Assembly: GCF_036370855.1 (NCBI RefSeq)
Contig: NC_088105.1
Coordinates: 8,375,619 to 8,439,618, forward strand
Source of the DNA: Dromaius novaehollandiae
Taxonomy: Eukaryota; Chordata; Aves; Casuariiformes; Dromaiidae
Length of the DNA: 64,000 nt
Direction: 5' to 3'
The notes beneath the pieces were generated by a model. The model saw only the letters and a list, made by a program, of their open reading frames with translations. It was not told the origin of the DNA and did no database searches. The translations under genes were made by a program, and so were the position numbers. How positions within the stretch are numbered: the stretch's first letter is position 1; every line of letters begins with the position of its first letter. Shown piece after piece: positions 27,061-40,800 of this stretch.

Positions 27061-28574
27061 CACCCAGGAGAGAGGCGGCAGCAGCAGAAAGAGGTGACAC
27101 ATATTACTAAGAGGATTAACATAAAGAGTAAGTAACGCGGAAAGATGGGCAGGGAAGAAAAGAAAACAAACATTTTCATTTTGCAGAAGACGTTTCCCTT
27201 CCTCTTATTAAAAGGAAACCTTCAAGGAAAACCACTCTATATACGGATCAGACCTAGTCCAGGGGAAATGGCATTTGTAGGTCTCCTCTAGGAAGGCTTC
27301 TGAGCCTAATTTGCAAAGCTTCTCACTGCTGCTTTTAGGTTTGGCCTAAGCATGTTGTAACAGCACCCTGATTAGTCACTTCCCAGTTTCGTAACAGCTA
27401 AACACATTACAAGAGAAACTGCTATCCTCCCACCACTAAGAGATACCGTCCGGCCTCTCCAGCCCCCACCAAGTCCTGGGCTTTGACTCATCCATCGTTT
27501 GGCCAAATGGTCACTGTGGTCTTGCTCTGCGCCACCGTTTAGGGTGTGACACAGCAAACAAGGTCGCGCGCACACAGGGAGTGTAGCTGCAGCCCTGGAG
27601 GAGACCTGCCTCCCAGGGAAGGAGCTGCACGCAGACCGGCGCCTCTGTTCCTCCTGCGTTAAAACTCAGTGAGCTCGTTTCCCTCAGTCTTTCCTCAGAA
27701 GTAACGTTTTCTAGTGCCCTGACCATTCTTTTTTTGCTCTCCTTTCTGTACTCTCTCCAGAAGTTATGATAAATTCTTGCATACTGTTACTGTACAAACT
27801 TAAAAGCGACTTGTGCATGCTGGCTGGGTCTCTATGTATTTCTTATCCACCTCTGAGATCTCTCTTTGTGCAAGATTCTTGAAATCTCACATGGGAGATG
27901 TTATCCTCGACATCACTTACTTCCTCTTGGAAATGAACACAGAAGAAAAAAAGCTTGCCTAATAAATAAAGTTAGTAAGAGAAAGGGGAACAGAGACTCC
28001 CTGTGTTACTAGAAGGGATGTGTTTATCACGACTTTGAGATTGTTTGAACATTGTTTGTATGTTATGTTAAAAAAAAAAAAAACCTAGCAGAAGGATGAC
28101 TGTCATTGTGTGCATTTGCTGTGCCTGCCTCTTTCAGAGGCCATCTCCTTTCTGTGCAACGCAAGAAAAACATACTCATTTGGTTAAAGTTACAGAATTA
28201 GAATGTCAGTGTCTGCAGCTTCACTTCTCATTTGAATAATGGTTATTAGTCATATATGTTATAACACAGACCATTTAGGAGCTCTGATTGAGACGGCGCC
28301 CAGGGAGGTAGAGTTACTTTTTATATTGTCGGTGTGCCAATCCAACAGCCAGCTGTCGCCAGCGGGGTGATCTCACATCCTCCTCCTTGTACCAGTGTTG
28401 GGATCTACCAGTGAGATGATTCGGATAATTAAATCGGCACAAAATCATCCCTAGAATAAAGTGAATATTTTTCTGCTAGATGAGATCTCCATGGGACTAG
28501 TGGAGTGGCAGAAAGACCGACCCGCACAGCAGCAGGGAGATCAGCTTAACAAGACCCTGGAAGCTCACCCCTAG

Positions 28575-28745
28575 CCAGGGCCAGTCTCTGCCCTGAAGAG
28601 CTTAACAGCTGACGAGATGCACGAGGCCAGCATTACGTGGGGAAACGGAGGTGGAGGGGGGAGAAGTGACGTGCAGCAAGTCATATGGCCAAGGAAAGAG
28701 TTACTGTCCCAAGTCCCAGTGCGGTACCCTTTGGGTGCTGTAATT
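28575..28745 (-). repeat. MIR-like SINE relic, reverse orientation
   Basis: Read on the minus strand, the order of blocks fits an amniote MIR: a 'gactTGGGAc' type segment, 'tgacttgctgcacgtcacttctc', 'ccgtttcccca', then 'ctcttcagggcagagactg'. On the plus strand it shows the familiar 'ggggaaacggagg' and 'gaagtgacgtgcagcaagtca' segments. Confidence 0.6.
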
Positions 28746-29640
28746 CGATGCAAATCCTTCAGCTACAGAACGCATCACCTGCCTGGCACCTAAAGCCTAG
28801 AGGTGAAAGGTTTGCTGCTTCTGAGCATTGAAATACCCCTTTGGAACAAGAAATGTCCTTGGCTTCTAAGTGAGTCTCATTCAAAGGAGGAAGAAAAGGC
28901 TTCTCAGAAGGGTGTTTTCACACTCACGGATTTGGCATTCCCATCCCTCTCCTTTGGCATCACTTCGGCAGGTTGCATTTCCCTTGGCTTTTCCAGAGGT
29001 CGCAGCAGCCGCGCGTCCTCCGTGTTGCCCGCCGTTGCTGTAGGAAGCCGGCTGGGCGCAGAGGGATGCCAAGGGGCACGCTCAGCTCGCAACCTGGGAA
29101 GCAAAGAGAGAGCCCGAGGTTCAGGGCCGTACCCTGTCATGTTGCTAATTAAAAATGAGCCCTTGTCGTTTGGCACCCCTGGTTTCTTCCCGCTCTCCAA
29201 GCAGGAGGCAAACAGAAGTCTCCTCCAGGATCTCCCTCCTGCTGCTGGTGTTATCTAATTTGAGGGGGAAGTTAAGGCAACCATGCAAGGGCTAAGTCTT
29301 GCTGGTGTATTCTACGTTTCTTGCAAAGTATGTTGCGCCGTCACTGTGAGATGAGACAGAGGGCAAGCACTTCCAGAGAAGTGCCAGAAACGGGAACTGG
29401 GTGTAGGGCATCCAGCTCCACAAAAACCGACACAAAAGACATAAGCTGGAGGACACATCTGGATTTTCTAGGCCAGCCCGCGGGCTGTTGCATGGGCTGG
29501 ACTTCACCTTCTCCCTTGGAAAGGCAGGATCCCACCTGCCAGGCAGCAGCAGCCCGGCAAGCCCAAATCAGGCCCGAAAAACCACCCCACCGATAACCTC
29601 CCCAGTTTTCCATCAAAAGCCCTGAGGAGCAAAACCTGAA

Positions 29641-29889
29641 GCACATGACCACCAGCGTTTGCTCCACTTCCCCATTGCGGGGGCTGCGTTTCGCCGCCCC
29701 CGCGCCAGGCCGCTTCCTGTGGGGCTTGCGACACGGGCGCCAGCACCCGCGGCGAATGCAGAAGTGCCGCCAGAAGGCAGCTGGGGAGCGGCCGAGCCGC
29801 AGCGCGAGGGAGCCGAGGCACCGCCGGCAAGGACAGGCCGAGGGGCGAGATCGCCGAGGCGGCCGGTGAGCCCACGTCCCGCTCCCGTC
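29641..29889 (+). promoter_or_regulatory. NCF2: GC-rich proximal promoter / 5' UTR of NCF2
   Basis: GC and CpG content rise over the 250 bp before the NCF2 ATG. The segment contains an ETS-type core (CTTCCTGT at 29713-29720, i.e. ACAGGAAG on the minus strand). Human NCF2 is known to depend on the ETS factor PU.1 in myeloid cells, but this site is only a motif match. No splice acceptor lies close before the ATG, so the start codon probably sits in the first exon or in a long 5' UTR exon. Confidence 0.45.
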
Positions 29890-31809
29890 ATGTCGCTGGT
29901 GGAGACGATCCGGCTCTGGAACGAGGGGGTGTGCGCTGCCGACAAGAGGGAGTGGAGGGCAGCCCTGGCCGCCTTCACGTCCGTCCACAACCCCCCGTCC
30001 AAGCTCTGCTTTAACATTGGCTGCATCCACCTGGTTTTGGGGAACCTGGCCGAGGCAGAGGAGGTACGTGACGGCTCTTGGGCACCTGCAGTCGCTAGTG
30101 CCTTTTGCAGGCGAGTCAGAGCGATGCATCGCGGAGCTTGCGTGCAGACCTGCTAGGCAGATGGATGGGTGGAAAGGGGAGGCATAAAGGACGACAGTCT
30201 AAGGCAAGGATGTGGGGCTCTTAAAGGCTCAGCTGAAGCATAACACCCCTGGGGCACTCTTGCTGAACTCGTTTTATCAGTGAATCACAGATGAGAAGCA
30301 GGAGAGACACGCAGCTTTCTGTCCACACTCTCTCCCTCCCTCCCTCCCCGAGGTGAACACGGAGGCACAAAGTTGCCAGGTTGACTGGTGACACCTGGTT
30401 GTGGCTCCAGGAAGGCAGGAGCCTGGTCCCAGGATGGGCAGAGTGCAAATAAAGCAGAAGGGCAGATAGGACAGGTGTTTCCATTCTACATCCTCACCTT
30501 TTCTTAAAGCGCTTGTCTTCTTACCCCTTTTTCTCCATTCCTTCTGCCTCCTTTCAGGCGTTCACGCAGAGCATCAGCTGTGACAAGCACCTGGCGGTGG
30601 CCTACTTCCAACGGGCGACAGTGTTTTACAAGCGAGAGAAGTGAGTGGTGGGCGCTGGATGGGTTGAAGGTTTCATTTTCTGCCACTTAGAGACACTAGC
30701 CCGAAACCTGGAAAGCCAGGGAATACCTCTAGTCCCATTGGGAGGTCTGAAAACACTCCAAAGAAATTGGAGAGGCCTAGATAAGTTTAACTGATTCTTG
30801 TAAAGAAATAGCAAGGAGGTCTGCACCTCACACCAAGACACCCTGTGAAGTGATTCACACTTGCTTCTGGGTTGGGACTTCTCAGAACCACCACAAGCAG
30901 TGATATAAGGTGTGCTGACTCCAGCTTTAACAGGAGAGGGGAGGTAGGTACCAGGACCAGAGGTCCCAGCGCTAGGTAGACCTGGTGAACACAGGTTCCC
31001 CCTACAGCGAAGAAACGCTGGAAGAGCCAGGGGCCTTCAGGTCAAGGACACCTGTGATTACAAACCCCAGAAAGACAAGGCCGTAGGTATAAGGCCTCTG
31101 GTGTCCTCCAGACAGGCAACGACTCAGGGCTCCATGAGGTGCCCTTGAGGGGGACCAGGCAGCCCGAGTGCCACTGCATGGTGGTGAAGCCCTCCTAAGT
31201 GATCGGTTTTCTTTGCTCCACAGTCATGAAATGGCCATAAAGGATTTTAAAGAGGCGCTGGCCCAACTGCGAGGCAACCGGCTCATAGACTACAAGATCC
31301 TGGGGCTGCGGTACAGGCTGTTTGCTTGCGAGGTGAGAAAAAGACCGGCATTTTGGTCCTAATGGGCACAGACCTTACCGTGGGTGGCCGGGGCACTCTC
31401 TGCTGCCAGTGCAGTGTGAGGAAGCACAAATTCCTGAGCTGTTACGGGGATGCTGACATTGCACGGTTGGCCTGGAAATGCCCAAACAGCAGGCACACAG
31501 AGACCTGAGCCAACCACGCCAGAGGACATCGCAAGCCTTCTGCACCCATGCTGCTGGGTGCTGCACAAAGCACCCCACCAAGCACCTTCCCATGTTGCTT
31601 CGTGAACTCTCCAGCAGGCCCAGACCGAGAAGAGCCCGAGCCCCCCTTGCACTAAACGGATCCCTCAGTGAGACCCACACCATGGATAAGCAGCTGCTAT
31701 TTCTTCCCTGTAGATCCTTTTCTCTCTTCAGTGACCAGAAGTGGACCTCCCATATAGGGAGCAAGGTTGCTTGTCCTATGGCACTTAGGCTTTGGGAGGA
31801 CAGATCCAC

Positions 31810-31842
<33 letters not shown>

Positions 31843-34800
31843 AAAAAAAAAAAAAAGGAAGAGTAGTCTTCCTTCAACCTCCACACCTTGACAAGTTTGA
31901 CCTCACCTACCTATATGGAAACAGCATTTGGCCTATATGGAAAGGGCTGTTCACTAGCTCAGAAAAAAGTCTAGGGGAAAAAAAAGTGCCTGTGTGCCCA
32001 AACCCTAACAAAAAAGCAAGCAAGTTGGCACAGGGATGAGGAGCCAGTATTACCACAGAAAGTTGTTAGTGTGGCAGAGTCTCAGCAACACATGAGAAGC
32101 TTTGCAAAGGAAAGTGAGATGATGATCTCAAATTACCTTGCTTTATAGTCTCCAAAAAGAACTTTGCTAGTCACTCTGCTTTGGCCAGGGAGGACAGACA
32201 AATCCTGCCACAGCACCTAGAAGCACACGCTCTGTGCAGCGCCATCCACTCTGCTATTGCGGTGGCTTCTCCTCTATGGTGCTCCTGGCAAGGGTTCAGC
32301 TCTTCGAATAACTGATTTCCTTGTTCCCATCCCTCCTGCAGGTACTTTATAACATAGCACTTGTGTGTGCCACGATGCAGGACTGGAAGAAAGCTGAGGA
32401 GTATCTGACATTGGCAATGAGCATGAAAAGCGAGCCCCAGCACAACAAGATTGACAAGGCAATGGAAGCTATCCTGGTAAGAAATAAGAGGTCTTGGCAT
32501 GGTGTTTGTCCACGGCAGTCCCACAGGAGACAGAGAGGAAATCCCAGGGATGGAGAAACCATCCCTTAGCAAGGGCTTTAGCAGAGCAGTGGAGAGCTGA
32601 AGATGGCTATACAAAACACGGGCCTCAAACTGGGGGTAGGATTTGCGGGAAGACTTTTCAGGGCACTCTAGAAGCAGTGATGGGAAGACTGCACTAAGCA
32701 GACCATGTCAGGGCTAGGGTCAGACTGCCAAGCTGGTGGGCTAACTTTACAGAGAGAGACCTTAACCATAGAGGCAGAAGAAAGGTAAAAACCCACCTCT
32801 GCTCTCACCTCTGATGAGTGCTATGGTTTGTGCGCGCTACAGAAGCAGAAGCTCTATGAGCTGGTGGCAATTCCCATGGGGAAGCTGTTTCGGCCAAACG
32901 AAAAGCAAGTGGCTCAGCTAGAGAAAAAGGACTACCTGGGAAAGGCTACGGTAAGAAAGAAATACCTTATTTATTCAAGCCAAGTTTGTGGGCTGAAGAG
33001 AGCCACTGACCTCCTTTTGCCTAAGGGCCACCACTCGCTGATCTGTGTTATCTGCTGCCTGGTGAGCAGGGCAGAGATATGGGGCTGGTCTGTGCCTTGG
33101 GGATCCCCGCAGGGATGGAGGGAGGGATGAGGTGTGGGAATCCCTCAGGGAATTGGACTCTTCAGGAAAAGAAGAGCTAAAAGTGTATTTCTGCAGAACC
33201 CTATCCGTACAGCTCAGCGTGGCCTACTTCAGTTTCTCTCCTTAGTCAAACATGAGGCACAGTCATTCAGCAATGAGCTTAGAAAGGTCTCATTGGAGCT
33301 TGAACTTGAGCCAAGACTGTTCAGAGGCAGGGGAAGAGGGAGAATTCAAGCTATTTAAAATCTGACACCCACAAATGACCTCCAGTTCTCCCCCGGCTCA
33401 GTTTGAGACAGGCTTTTCAGCTTAAATAATCAAGCAAGCTTTTCTCCCATTAGCATGCAAAATCCAAGCCCTGGGACACCATCCTTGGACGCAAGTCCTA
33501 GGAGGCAAAGTGACCACTCCTGTTGTCAGCGTTCCCGCAGAAAGCAAACCGCAGGCCTACGGGCACTGGGCCACCAGACGACCGACAGCTAAGTTGCTGC
33601 CCTGAAGTCAAGGGTTCTCCTGTAACGCACACACACAAACTTTTATGAACTTTTTTAGCAATGTTTGAAATGGCCTACAGGAGGCAAAGGCTCCCTTAAC
33701 TCCCTTGGACATTCCCTGTTAAAACATAAAGGGAAATCTCTAGTTTGTAACAACTGTAACTGTAGTAGTGGTGAGGCTAAGAGCTTACCACAGCTGTGAG
33801 GCAAGCTTTGGAGCTGTGAAGCACCAAGCCTATAGTCAGAGGTGTTTAGCAGAAATCATAGCCCACCTTGAACCTGGAACACCCACACCTGAGGAGCTGG
33901 GCTTCCACAACACCAAAGGAGGGCAGACATCAGAGAACTGGAGGTCTAAGAGACACTATGAGCACCAAGTCACTACATGTCTTTCTTTGGCTCTAGGTGG
34001 TGGCATCTGTGGTAGACAAGGACAGCTTTTCAGGATTTGCTCCACTTCAGCCCCAGGTAAAGCACCACTGATTGACAGTGTCCTCAGCGCTGCAGCCAGC
34101 GCAGCACAAGCATTTAGGTGTACGCAGGGACCGGTATCGTCCAGCATCTTGCTGAGGGCTCTGGCTCGCGTTGGTGAGCGGGCAGCAGCATTGCCACCGC
34201 AAACTTTCTGCTCCTGCCCCAGGAGCAGACGGAGGCGTGTGCCCACAGCTCAGCTGCTCTGCGTGCCGTCTGGCACCACAGCCCAAACCCACCCACGTCT
34301 GTGGTCTCAGCTAAACCCACCCCTGACCGGGAAGCGGAGGCCCGGTCATGCCTCCTGCTCCTCTGCCTCTGCTGCGGGGTTGCAGCGTGCAGCGCGGGGG
34401 AGGAGGTCTCAAACCCTCCCTGTAAGATCTGTTAGGATTCATCTGCCTACGCCTGAATCACCAGAGGAGCAAGAGGGCTTCTGCTTTCGTTCGCCACCTT
34501 TCCATTTTTTCTGCCTGCCCCAGTTCATAGACCTCTTCATATTTTCATGGCTGTTTTACTGATGAAGTAGAAACATTTGTTCCAGGTCTAAAGGCACTGG
34601 AGGGTTTTTACTAGTCTTTTGAGAGGCTGTGGGGAACCGGGGCCGCTGAAGGCCTGTAACTCTGTTATGCAAGATTAAATACACACTTCCCAATGCTGCA
34701 AAGTGTTAACGCTTTGCTCTGGGAGTCAGGACTGCCATCCCACTTCAGTACAAAAGTAACTTCTTCAGAGAGGTGAAAAAGTCTGCCAGAGACCTCAGGT

Positions 34801-37800
34801 TACTTAGGCAGGAGAGACTGTGAAGCACTATGATGGCAGCTGGGGTTTTATAAGCATGACAGGAACATATACGGAAATACAAAACTACTATCGTTTACAC
34901 CAGGTGTTCCCAAATTCACGATCTCAACTCTTTGTAAATGCATGAAACCAAAAGTGCAGATGCAAATAGCATTGTCACGCTGAAAATGGCAAGTGGAAGT
35001 GTTAGAAACTGCTTCTTTGAAGGAACAGAACCAGTGATATTCTTAAAGGCATGCAAGAGAGCTGCTGCACGCATCCGCGTGACAGCAAGCCAAATACATA
35101 CACTGAGAGTCTCTAAAACAGCAAAAGACCCTCCCTTAGGTTCGAATCAACTGACCTGAAAAACAGCGCGGGAGGAAGGAACCCTGTAGAGATGATGTCA
35201 GGCATGGTAGAAGGCTGCAGGACTTCTCTGCAAAGCAACTGAAATCCTCCGGATTACAGACTTTTTTCTTTACCTTTTTGCTCACAGGCCTCCAGTCCTC
35301 CACCCAGGCCCAAGACACCGGAAATCCTCAGGTAAGCTGGAGGAAATATGGGCAATGCTGTGGATACAGGCAGCCCGGTCCAGGCCTGCCCTGCCTCATT
35401 ACAGGCTGCGTCCAGCCAGCACTCAAAACTAAGGGGGAGGTAAGGGGAACGGATCAGGGAAACAACAAAATGGAGGTCCGAGTCCCCAGTAGAAAGCGAA
35501 GAAAAGGCACCACCTCCCTTCCTGAAACAACCACTGCTTCCACACCTAGGGCCCTTGAAGGGCAGCCGCACCGTGTCCTGTACGAGTTCATCCCCGAGAC
35601 CTCTGAGGAGCTGCAGGTCCTGCCAGGAAACATTGTTTTTGTCCTGAAGAAAGAGAAGGACAACTGGGCTACTGTGATGTTCAATGGAAAGGTACCGGGG
35701 ACGGGTTCAACACAAGGGGGTGGACGATGTGGCTGACGTTTCGTCAGAGCTGTGAGGTTCTGCAGATGACTATCAGGGCACAGCCATGCTATTGCTAACT
35801 AAAGGAGTTTCTGCCTTAGCTCTGCTGTGTCCCCTGTTCAAATGTGAAGGCAGATGTCTTTGGGCTTGTTTGAGGCAATCCCTACTCCTTGGGAGAACTG
35901 GCACAATAACTGACTAGTAAAGCCCAGCTCCTTGCGTCCTGCTCCTGGCATCTCTACCAGACAGAGGACTCAGGTGCCATCCTCAAAAGATGTTATCTTG
36001 TTTCTCACAATCTGCCCCAAAATGCCCTTCCTGTCCCAGGGGCTTTTTTCACTGTGAGATCCACTGTATCCCTGACGGACTTGAGAAGGGGAAACTGAGC
36101 CCATACAAAAAAATAAGCAACTGACCCAAGGGCACCAAAGGCAAGCGGCTGAGTCAGGACAGAGGGCAGCAGATGGCAGGCCCCCAATCTTGACCCTGCT
36201 TCTCAGAGAGCTGGTTATTCAGCACACATCCCACAGCGATCAATAAGGGGCAGCTAAAACACCCCGGGGTCCAGGCAGCCTTCAGCCCGAAGGCATGCTG
36301 CTCCACTTGCATGATCACCCCCACCTAAGTGAAGCATCTCAGAGCTGGGACACCCAAGCTGTCCATCTTCTTACATACCACACCAAAAACTTCCTCCTTT
36401 GTCTTAGATCCCTTGGATGATCTAGTAAAGTTATCCAATTTGTTTGGCAATTCACGTACCTTCCCCCCCCCCCCCCCCCCCCCCAAACATGGCTTAGGCC
36501 ACAGGATTCAGTGAATCACATCCAACCTGCAGCAACTAACCTTCAAGTCTCAGGCGCTCTCCAGGATTCATGGCAGGGCAAGGACAAGCTCAGTTGCTTC
36601 CTCCAGCAGCAGGTTGCCTCCTGCCAAGCAATCCCCACTCATCTCTGTTTCCCCACAGAAAGGGATTGTCCCCTGCAACTATCTCGAGCCTGTGGAGCTC
36701 CAGAACAGGCTGCAGATCCAGGTAAGGTGACCCAGGAGGAGGAGGTGGCCTCCTGGGGAGGGCAGATCCCCAGGCAAATCACCCACCACTGTTCTGTGCC
36801 TTCCAACATGACCGGCACGCAGGGGTTTCTTTACCAGCACCTGCAACTCCCTCTCCCTTGAAACTCCAGAGGAGCCTCTCCTGGTTTGTAGTCATCTTAA
36901 CTGGAGTTCACAAACCTGCCAAAACTGGGCAGATGTTGTGCTCGTGGCCCCTTGGGTGGCAGTTGGTAATGCTGGGGAGAGGAAGGGGCAGTGAATTCTC
37001 CCTCCCCAGTTCAAGACCCCAAACAGACCTTGGGGAAACAGCCAGGAACGTGCCCAGCACACACTGACCCCCACAAGGTAAAGGTCTCCCGTGCTGGGGC
37101 TAAAACTATGCAGTGCCACCCCTGAACGACGGGTCACGGGGATGCCATGCTCAGTCCCCCCGCCCCACTGAGATCCTGCCTCAGTGGGCTGGAAGGGAAG
37201 CTCGCAGGGCAGCAGTGCCCCACTCCCTCAGGCAGGGTCTAATTGACACTACTGCTTCCTTCCCATCCCGCACAGGAAGAAATCCCTCCTGAATCTGAGA
37301 TCCCAGAGCCGCCCAGCTTCAGTGCTCCAGGAAAACCCCGGCGGCCAGCACCAGGTCAGTGACGGGGAAGTGGAGGGACAGAAGTACCTTGTGGGCAACC
37401 CCCCCGGGGGCAGCTTCGAGATCGTCTCCCCACTGCTGCATCCTTACGCTTTTCTCCATCTGCCGAGATGAGGGCTGGGATCCATCTCCATCCAGCTTCT
37501 GGCCCCTCTGGCCCCATTTGCTGCCAAAGATGGAGAGGCATTAAAGCAGGAGGCACAACCTGCAACTACGGTGCTGAGGATGGAGTAAAATGGAGGGCCT
37601 GGATCCCAGGGGAAAGCAAGTCCCTTTGTGCTTTTAACTAGCACAGCAACTAATGGGAAAAAAGGGCCTGGGGACAAGATTAGGGCAAGTGACCCAGCTT
37701 GTGCAAGTCCCAGAGCAGAAAGTTCACTACAAGCTTCTCCTCAAAGCAGGGCACCTGGGATTATTTTAGTGCTGCTGTGCATTGTGCCAGTTTTGAAGGT

Positions 37801-40800
37801 GCTATGATCGCTCAGGGAAGGAGGATCCTGGCTGGTTTCTCTAAGAGCTGAGTGTCCCAAGGCCTGGGCCATTCCCCCAGCACTGGCCAGCACCACCGGC
37901 AGCAGGGACACCAGCACCAAAGCCAGCAAACTGCCCAAGTGCAGGTGTGTATGGAGTGGGTACGGGAACCTTTAATCCTGTCCAAAGCCACAAATTTCTC
38001 CCCTGCTTGTAGGGAAGCTACAATTCCTATAATATTATAACTGCAGAGGATGGAAAATATCAGCACACACAGAGCTTGCTGCACAGACATTACCCAGCTG
38101 CAGCGTGCTCCAGCTATTGAAAACCAACTTGCCAATAAAAATAGGAATACGTGAACAACCTAACACCACCCCCTGCCCGAGCCAGTCTGTGGTGCTGAAA
38201 AGTGATGGACTGATGGCTCAAAGAGCAAAAGACTAATAAGGCCAGGCAGTTTCAGACAAGCTTACCTGGAGGGTAGGGACTGGGCTTGTGTCACCAGCAG
38301 AGCAGTCTCACATGGAGTCTACTAACAAAGTTGATACAGAAAGTGGCTGTGGCTTACGGGGATTGGAAATAGCTAAATTTTCGCTCTCTTTATTGGGGGA
38401 CAGAGCACTTGCTGTGACTCGCCATCAGGCAGAGCCCTGGTCAGACAAACTTCCTAACACCTCCCAAACTTGGGGGGCCAAAGCACTTACAGCAAAGAAG
38501 AAATGGAAGAACTGGCAAAAAATTCATTAAGGGAGGTGGGAAAAAAGGATAAGAAAAGGCCTTCCCTTCCCCCCAGGTGAAAATTTAGTTTTAAGAGAGA
38601 TTTGTTTTTCAACAGATTTCTCAGCTAATAGAATACCTAAAAAATTTCAATCCATTGACTCTTCAAAAGTTTGAGTGTCTAACTCCCACCTCGCTCTCCT
38701 CTAAGTGTAAGCAACCACGGTAACCCTGAGGACTGAGCTGCCAATCGCTAAAATTTAGCCTTTAAGAGCAAACATCTCAGGGACCCAGCAATCTCAAGAA
38801 GCATCTTAATGGCACCAAAAGCCATCATAGATCTAGCAGCGGGACTGTATTAAACAGCAGAGCTCTGTCTCTTCCCTTAACAAGCACTGTAATGTCAAAC
38901 CATTGAGAAACCTTAGAGTAGATCCTTGTGAACAGACTTCAATGAACCTGTAACAATTCGTCTTAGCTGAAGGCCTGAATTTAGCTTTATAACTCCTGTG
39001 AAAGACAAGGGTTGCCTTCACGTTTTCAATATGGACCAGGAGGGATCAGAATAGCAGAGGTACTGAAAACAACAGCTTTGCCTTCAACGGTAAAGCACTT
39101 CCAGAACAAGCTGAATTCACACAGGGTTACTGCTGTTCAGCACCCCACAAGTCACCTCCCCCCTTCCTCAATGTCATCTAATAAGTTTAAGGAGCACAGG
39201 ATTCCTGGTCCAAACCCAGCGAGTTATCTCCCGGCCCCAAGCTCAGGACAGAGAGGGCAAGCAGCACACGAGACCCCAGCCTGCTCTCATCGCAGGGAGT
39301 GGGGCTCGTCTTTCACCCCAAACATCCGTCCCCAACTCCCCAGACAACTGACCACTGGCTCTCGGCTGCCATCAGTGCTAGGATTTGCACTGTCTTTGCA
39401 GACTCCCAGCACTGCAGAGAATTCAGAGTTACAGCACAAAAAGCTCCTATTTTGTCTGCATGGTCCAATATTTAAGGTTATTCAGTTGCAAAAATATTCA
39501 CGTATGGCAGAGCATAAGATACTTAGCTCTTTATGCTTGCAAATATTTTTATATTTAGAAAAGCCCACCCAGGAACAACCCAACCCTAAAGCTCCTGTCT
39601 CTACAGATGCAAACCAGGCTTTACAATTTGAAAACCCACATAGTAAAGTTCTGAAACAAGGCAGCTCCCAAGAGGGAAGGCACAGGGCCCCAACCTCCTC
39701 TTGGTGGTTACCCCTAAACCCTACGGATGAACGTCACCACAGCTGATGCTGCATCCATTTGAGCAAACAGAGCTGGCTCCAGTGTTGGTTGTTGCTGCTG
39801 CAGATAATGATGGGTGTCAAAGGGGAGGGCTGCAGGACTTCTGAGCATATATTTATGTACCAAGTGGTAACACCCTGTCCCACTCGCTGAGCCACCTATT
39901 TCTTCTTCCTCAGACTTTGTTCCAGTTACTGCAACACAGCCGGGAGAAGAACCAAAGGTAATGCCTTGCGCTGCTGTGGGAATAACGGGGAGGCAGATGC
40001 CTAAAGTCCATGTTACAAACCAGCATTTATTACACATTGAAAGGGAGCTGGCACGTCTTACAAGCACCGCGGCCTGGGAGCGTTCCAGGTTTCTGTCATT
40101 CAGCAGCTTCTCCAAAGCGTAACACCAGAGCTAGAGGCCAGTAGGGCATCAGGCCCCAGATGGGCGAGGTGGGGCTGGCAGTGTGCCCTGGCCACTAGGG
40201 CTGCTTTTTGGGAGGTCTTGTCCAGGTCCCCACCCTGCTGGATCCGGGACTGTAGGCCGAGCCCCCATACTAGCTGTCTCAACACATCCCGACTGACCTG
40301 CACACTCGAAGTAGGAGAAACAGGAAAGAGCTCAGCCATAACTCTCATGCTTCTGATCACGGTCAGTGCATTGGCACGATGCACAGGGGAGAGAGATGGG
40401 GAAAATAAAACAATCCCAACTGGAAACAAGAGAGAATGGGGCAGGAGAGGGACGCCTTGAATTTGGTCACCTAGAAAGCAGCAATGCAGCCCAATCCACT
40501 GCTGCATTCTCTCCTGGGACTAACCCAGGGCAGCTATCCAGCATGAACACTGATCTGCCCAGAAGGAAGTATTATCAGCTACCAACAGAGATGGCTAACA
40601 GGTTAACAGAGATGGCTCCTGACCAGCAGGCAGGTGTTTTCCCTTCCTGATGCCCCACAGACTAGATTTTACTCAGGTGACAACAGCTTCCATGTTGCAG
40701 TCACACAGGCCCCCTCTACCTGTCCTTGACAAGCCACCCTTGCCCAGGGCACCGTAAGCATGGCCACACTCTCACGTCCCATTTACTACCCGCAGGAGGC

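Larger units (their letters stand above)
23866..29640. other. Intergenic region between ARPC5 and NCF2
   Basis: No recognisable gene is present. GC-rich portions (about 24.7-25.1 kb and 26.4-27.1 kb) give overlapping open frames on both strands, with no family similarity and no paired splice sites that I trust. The stretch also holds a MIR relic (28.57-28.75 kb) and the first copy of the 24-nt repeat at 25976. Myeloid enhancers of NCF2 could lie here, but nothing in the sequence proves it. Confidence 0.6.

Noticed and set aside
26310-27097. Open frames of 180 and 209 codons upstream of NCF2
   Set aside because: Both strands are open at once in a CpG-rich patch, and the translations are low in complexity with no family match.
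31755-31945. Three CArG-like words (CCATATAGG, CCTATATGG twice) in NCF2 intron 3
   Set aside because: Each has only five A/T bases between CC and GG, so none fits the ten-base SRF site.
35136-35152. GGTTCGAATC, resembling a tRNA B box
   Set aside because: No other cloverleaf element is present, so it is probably chance.
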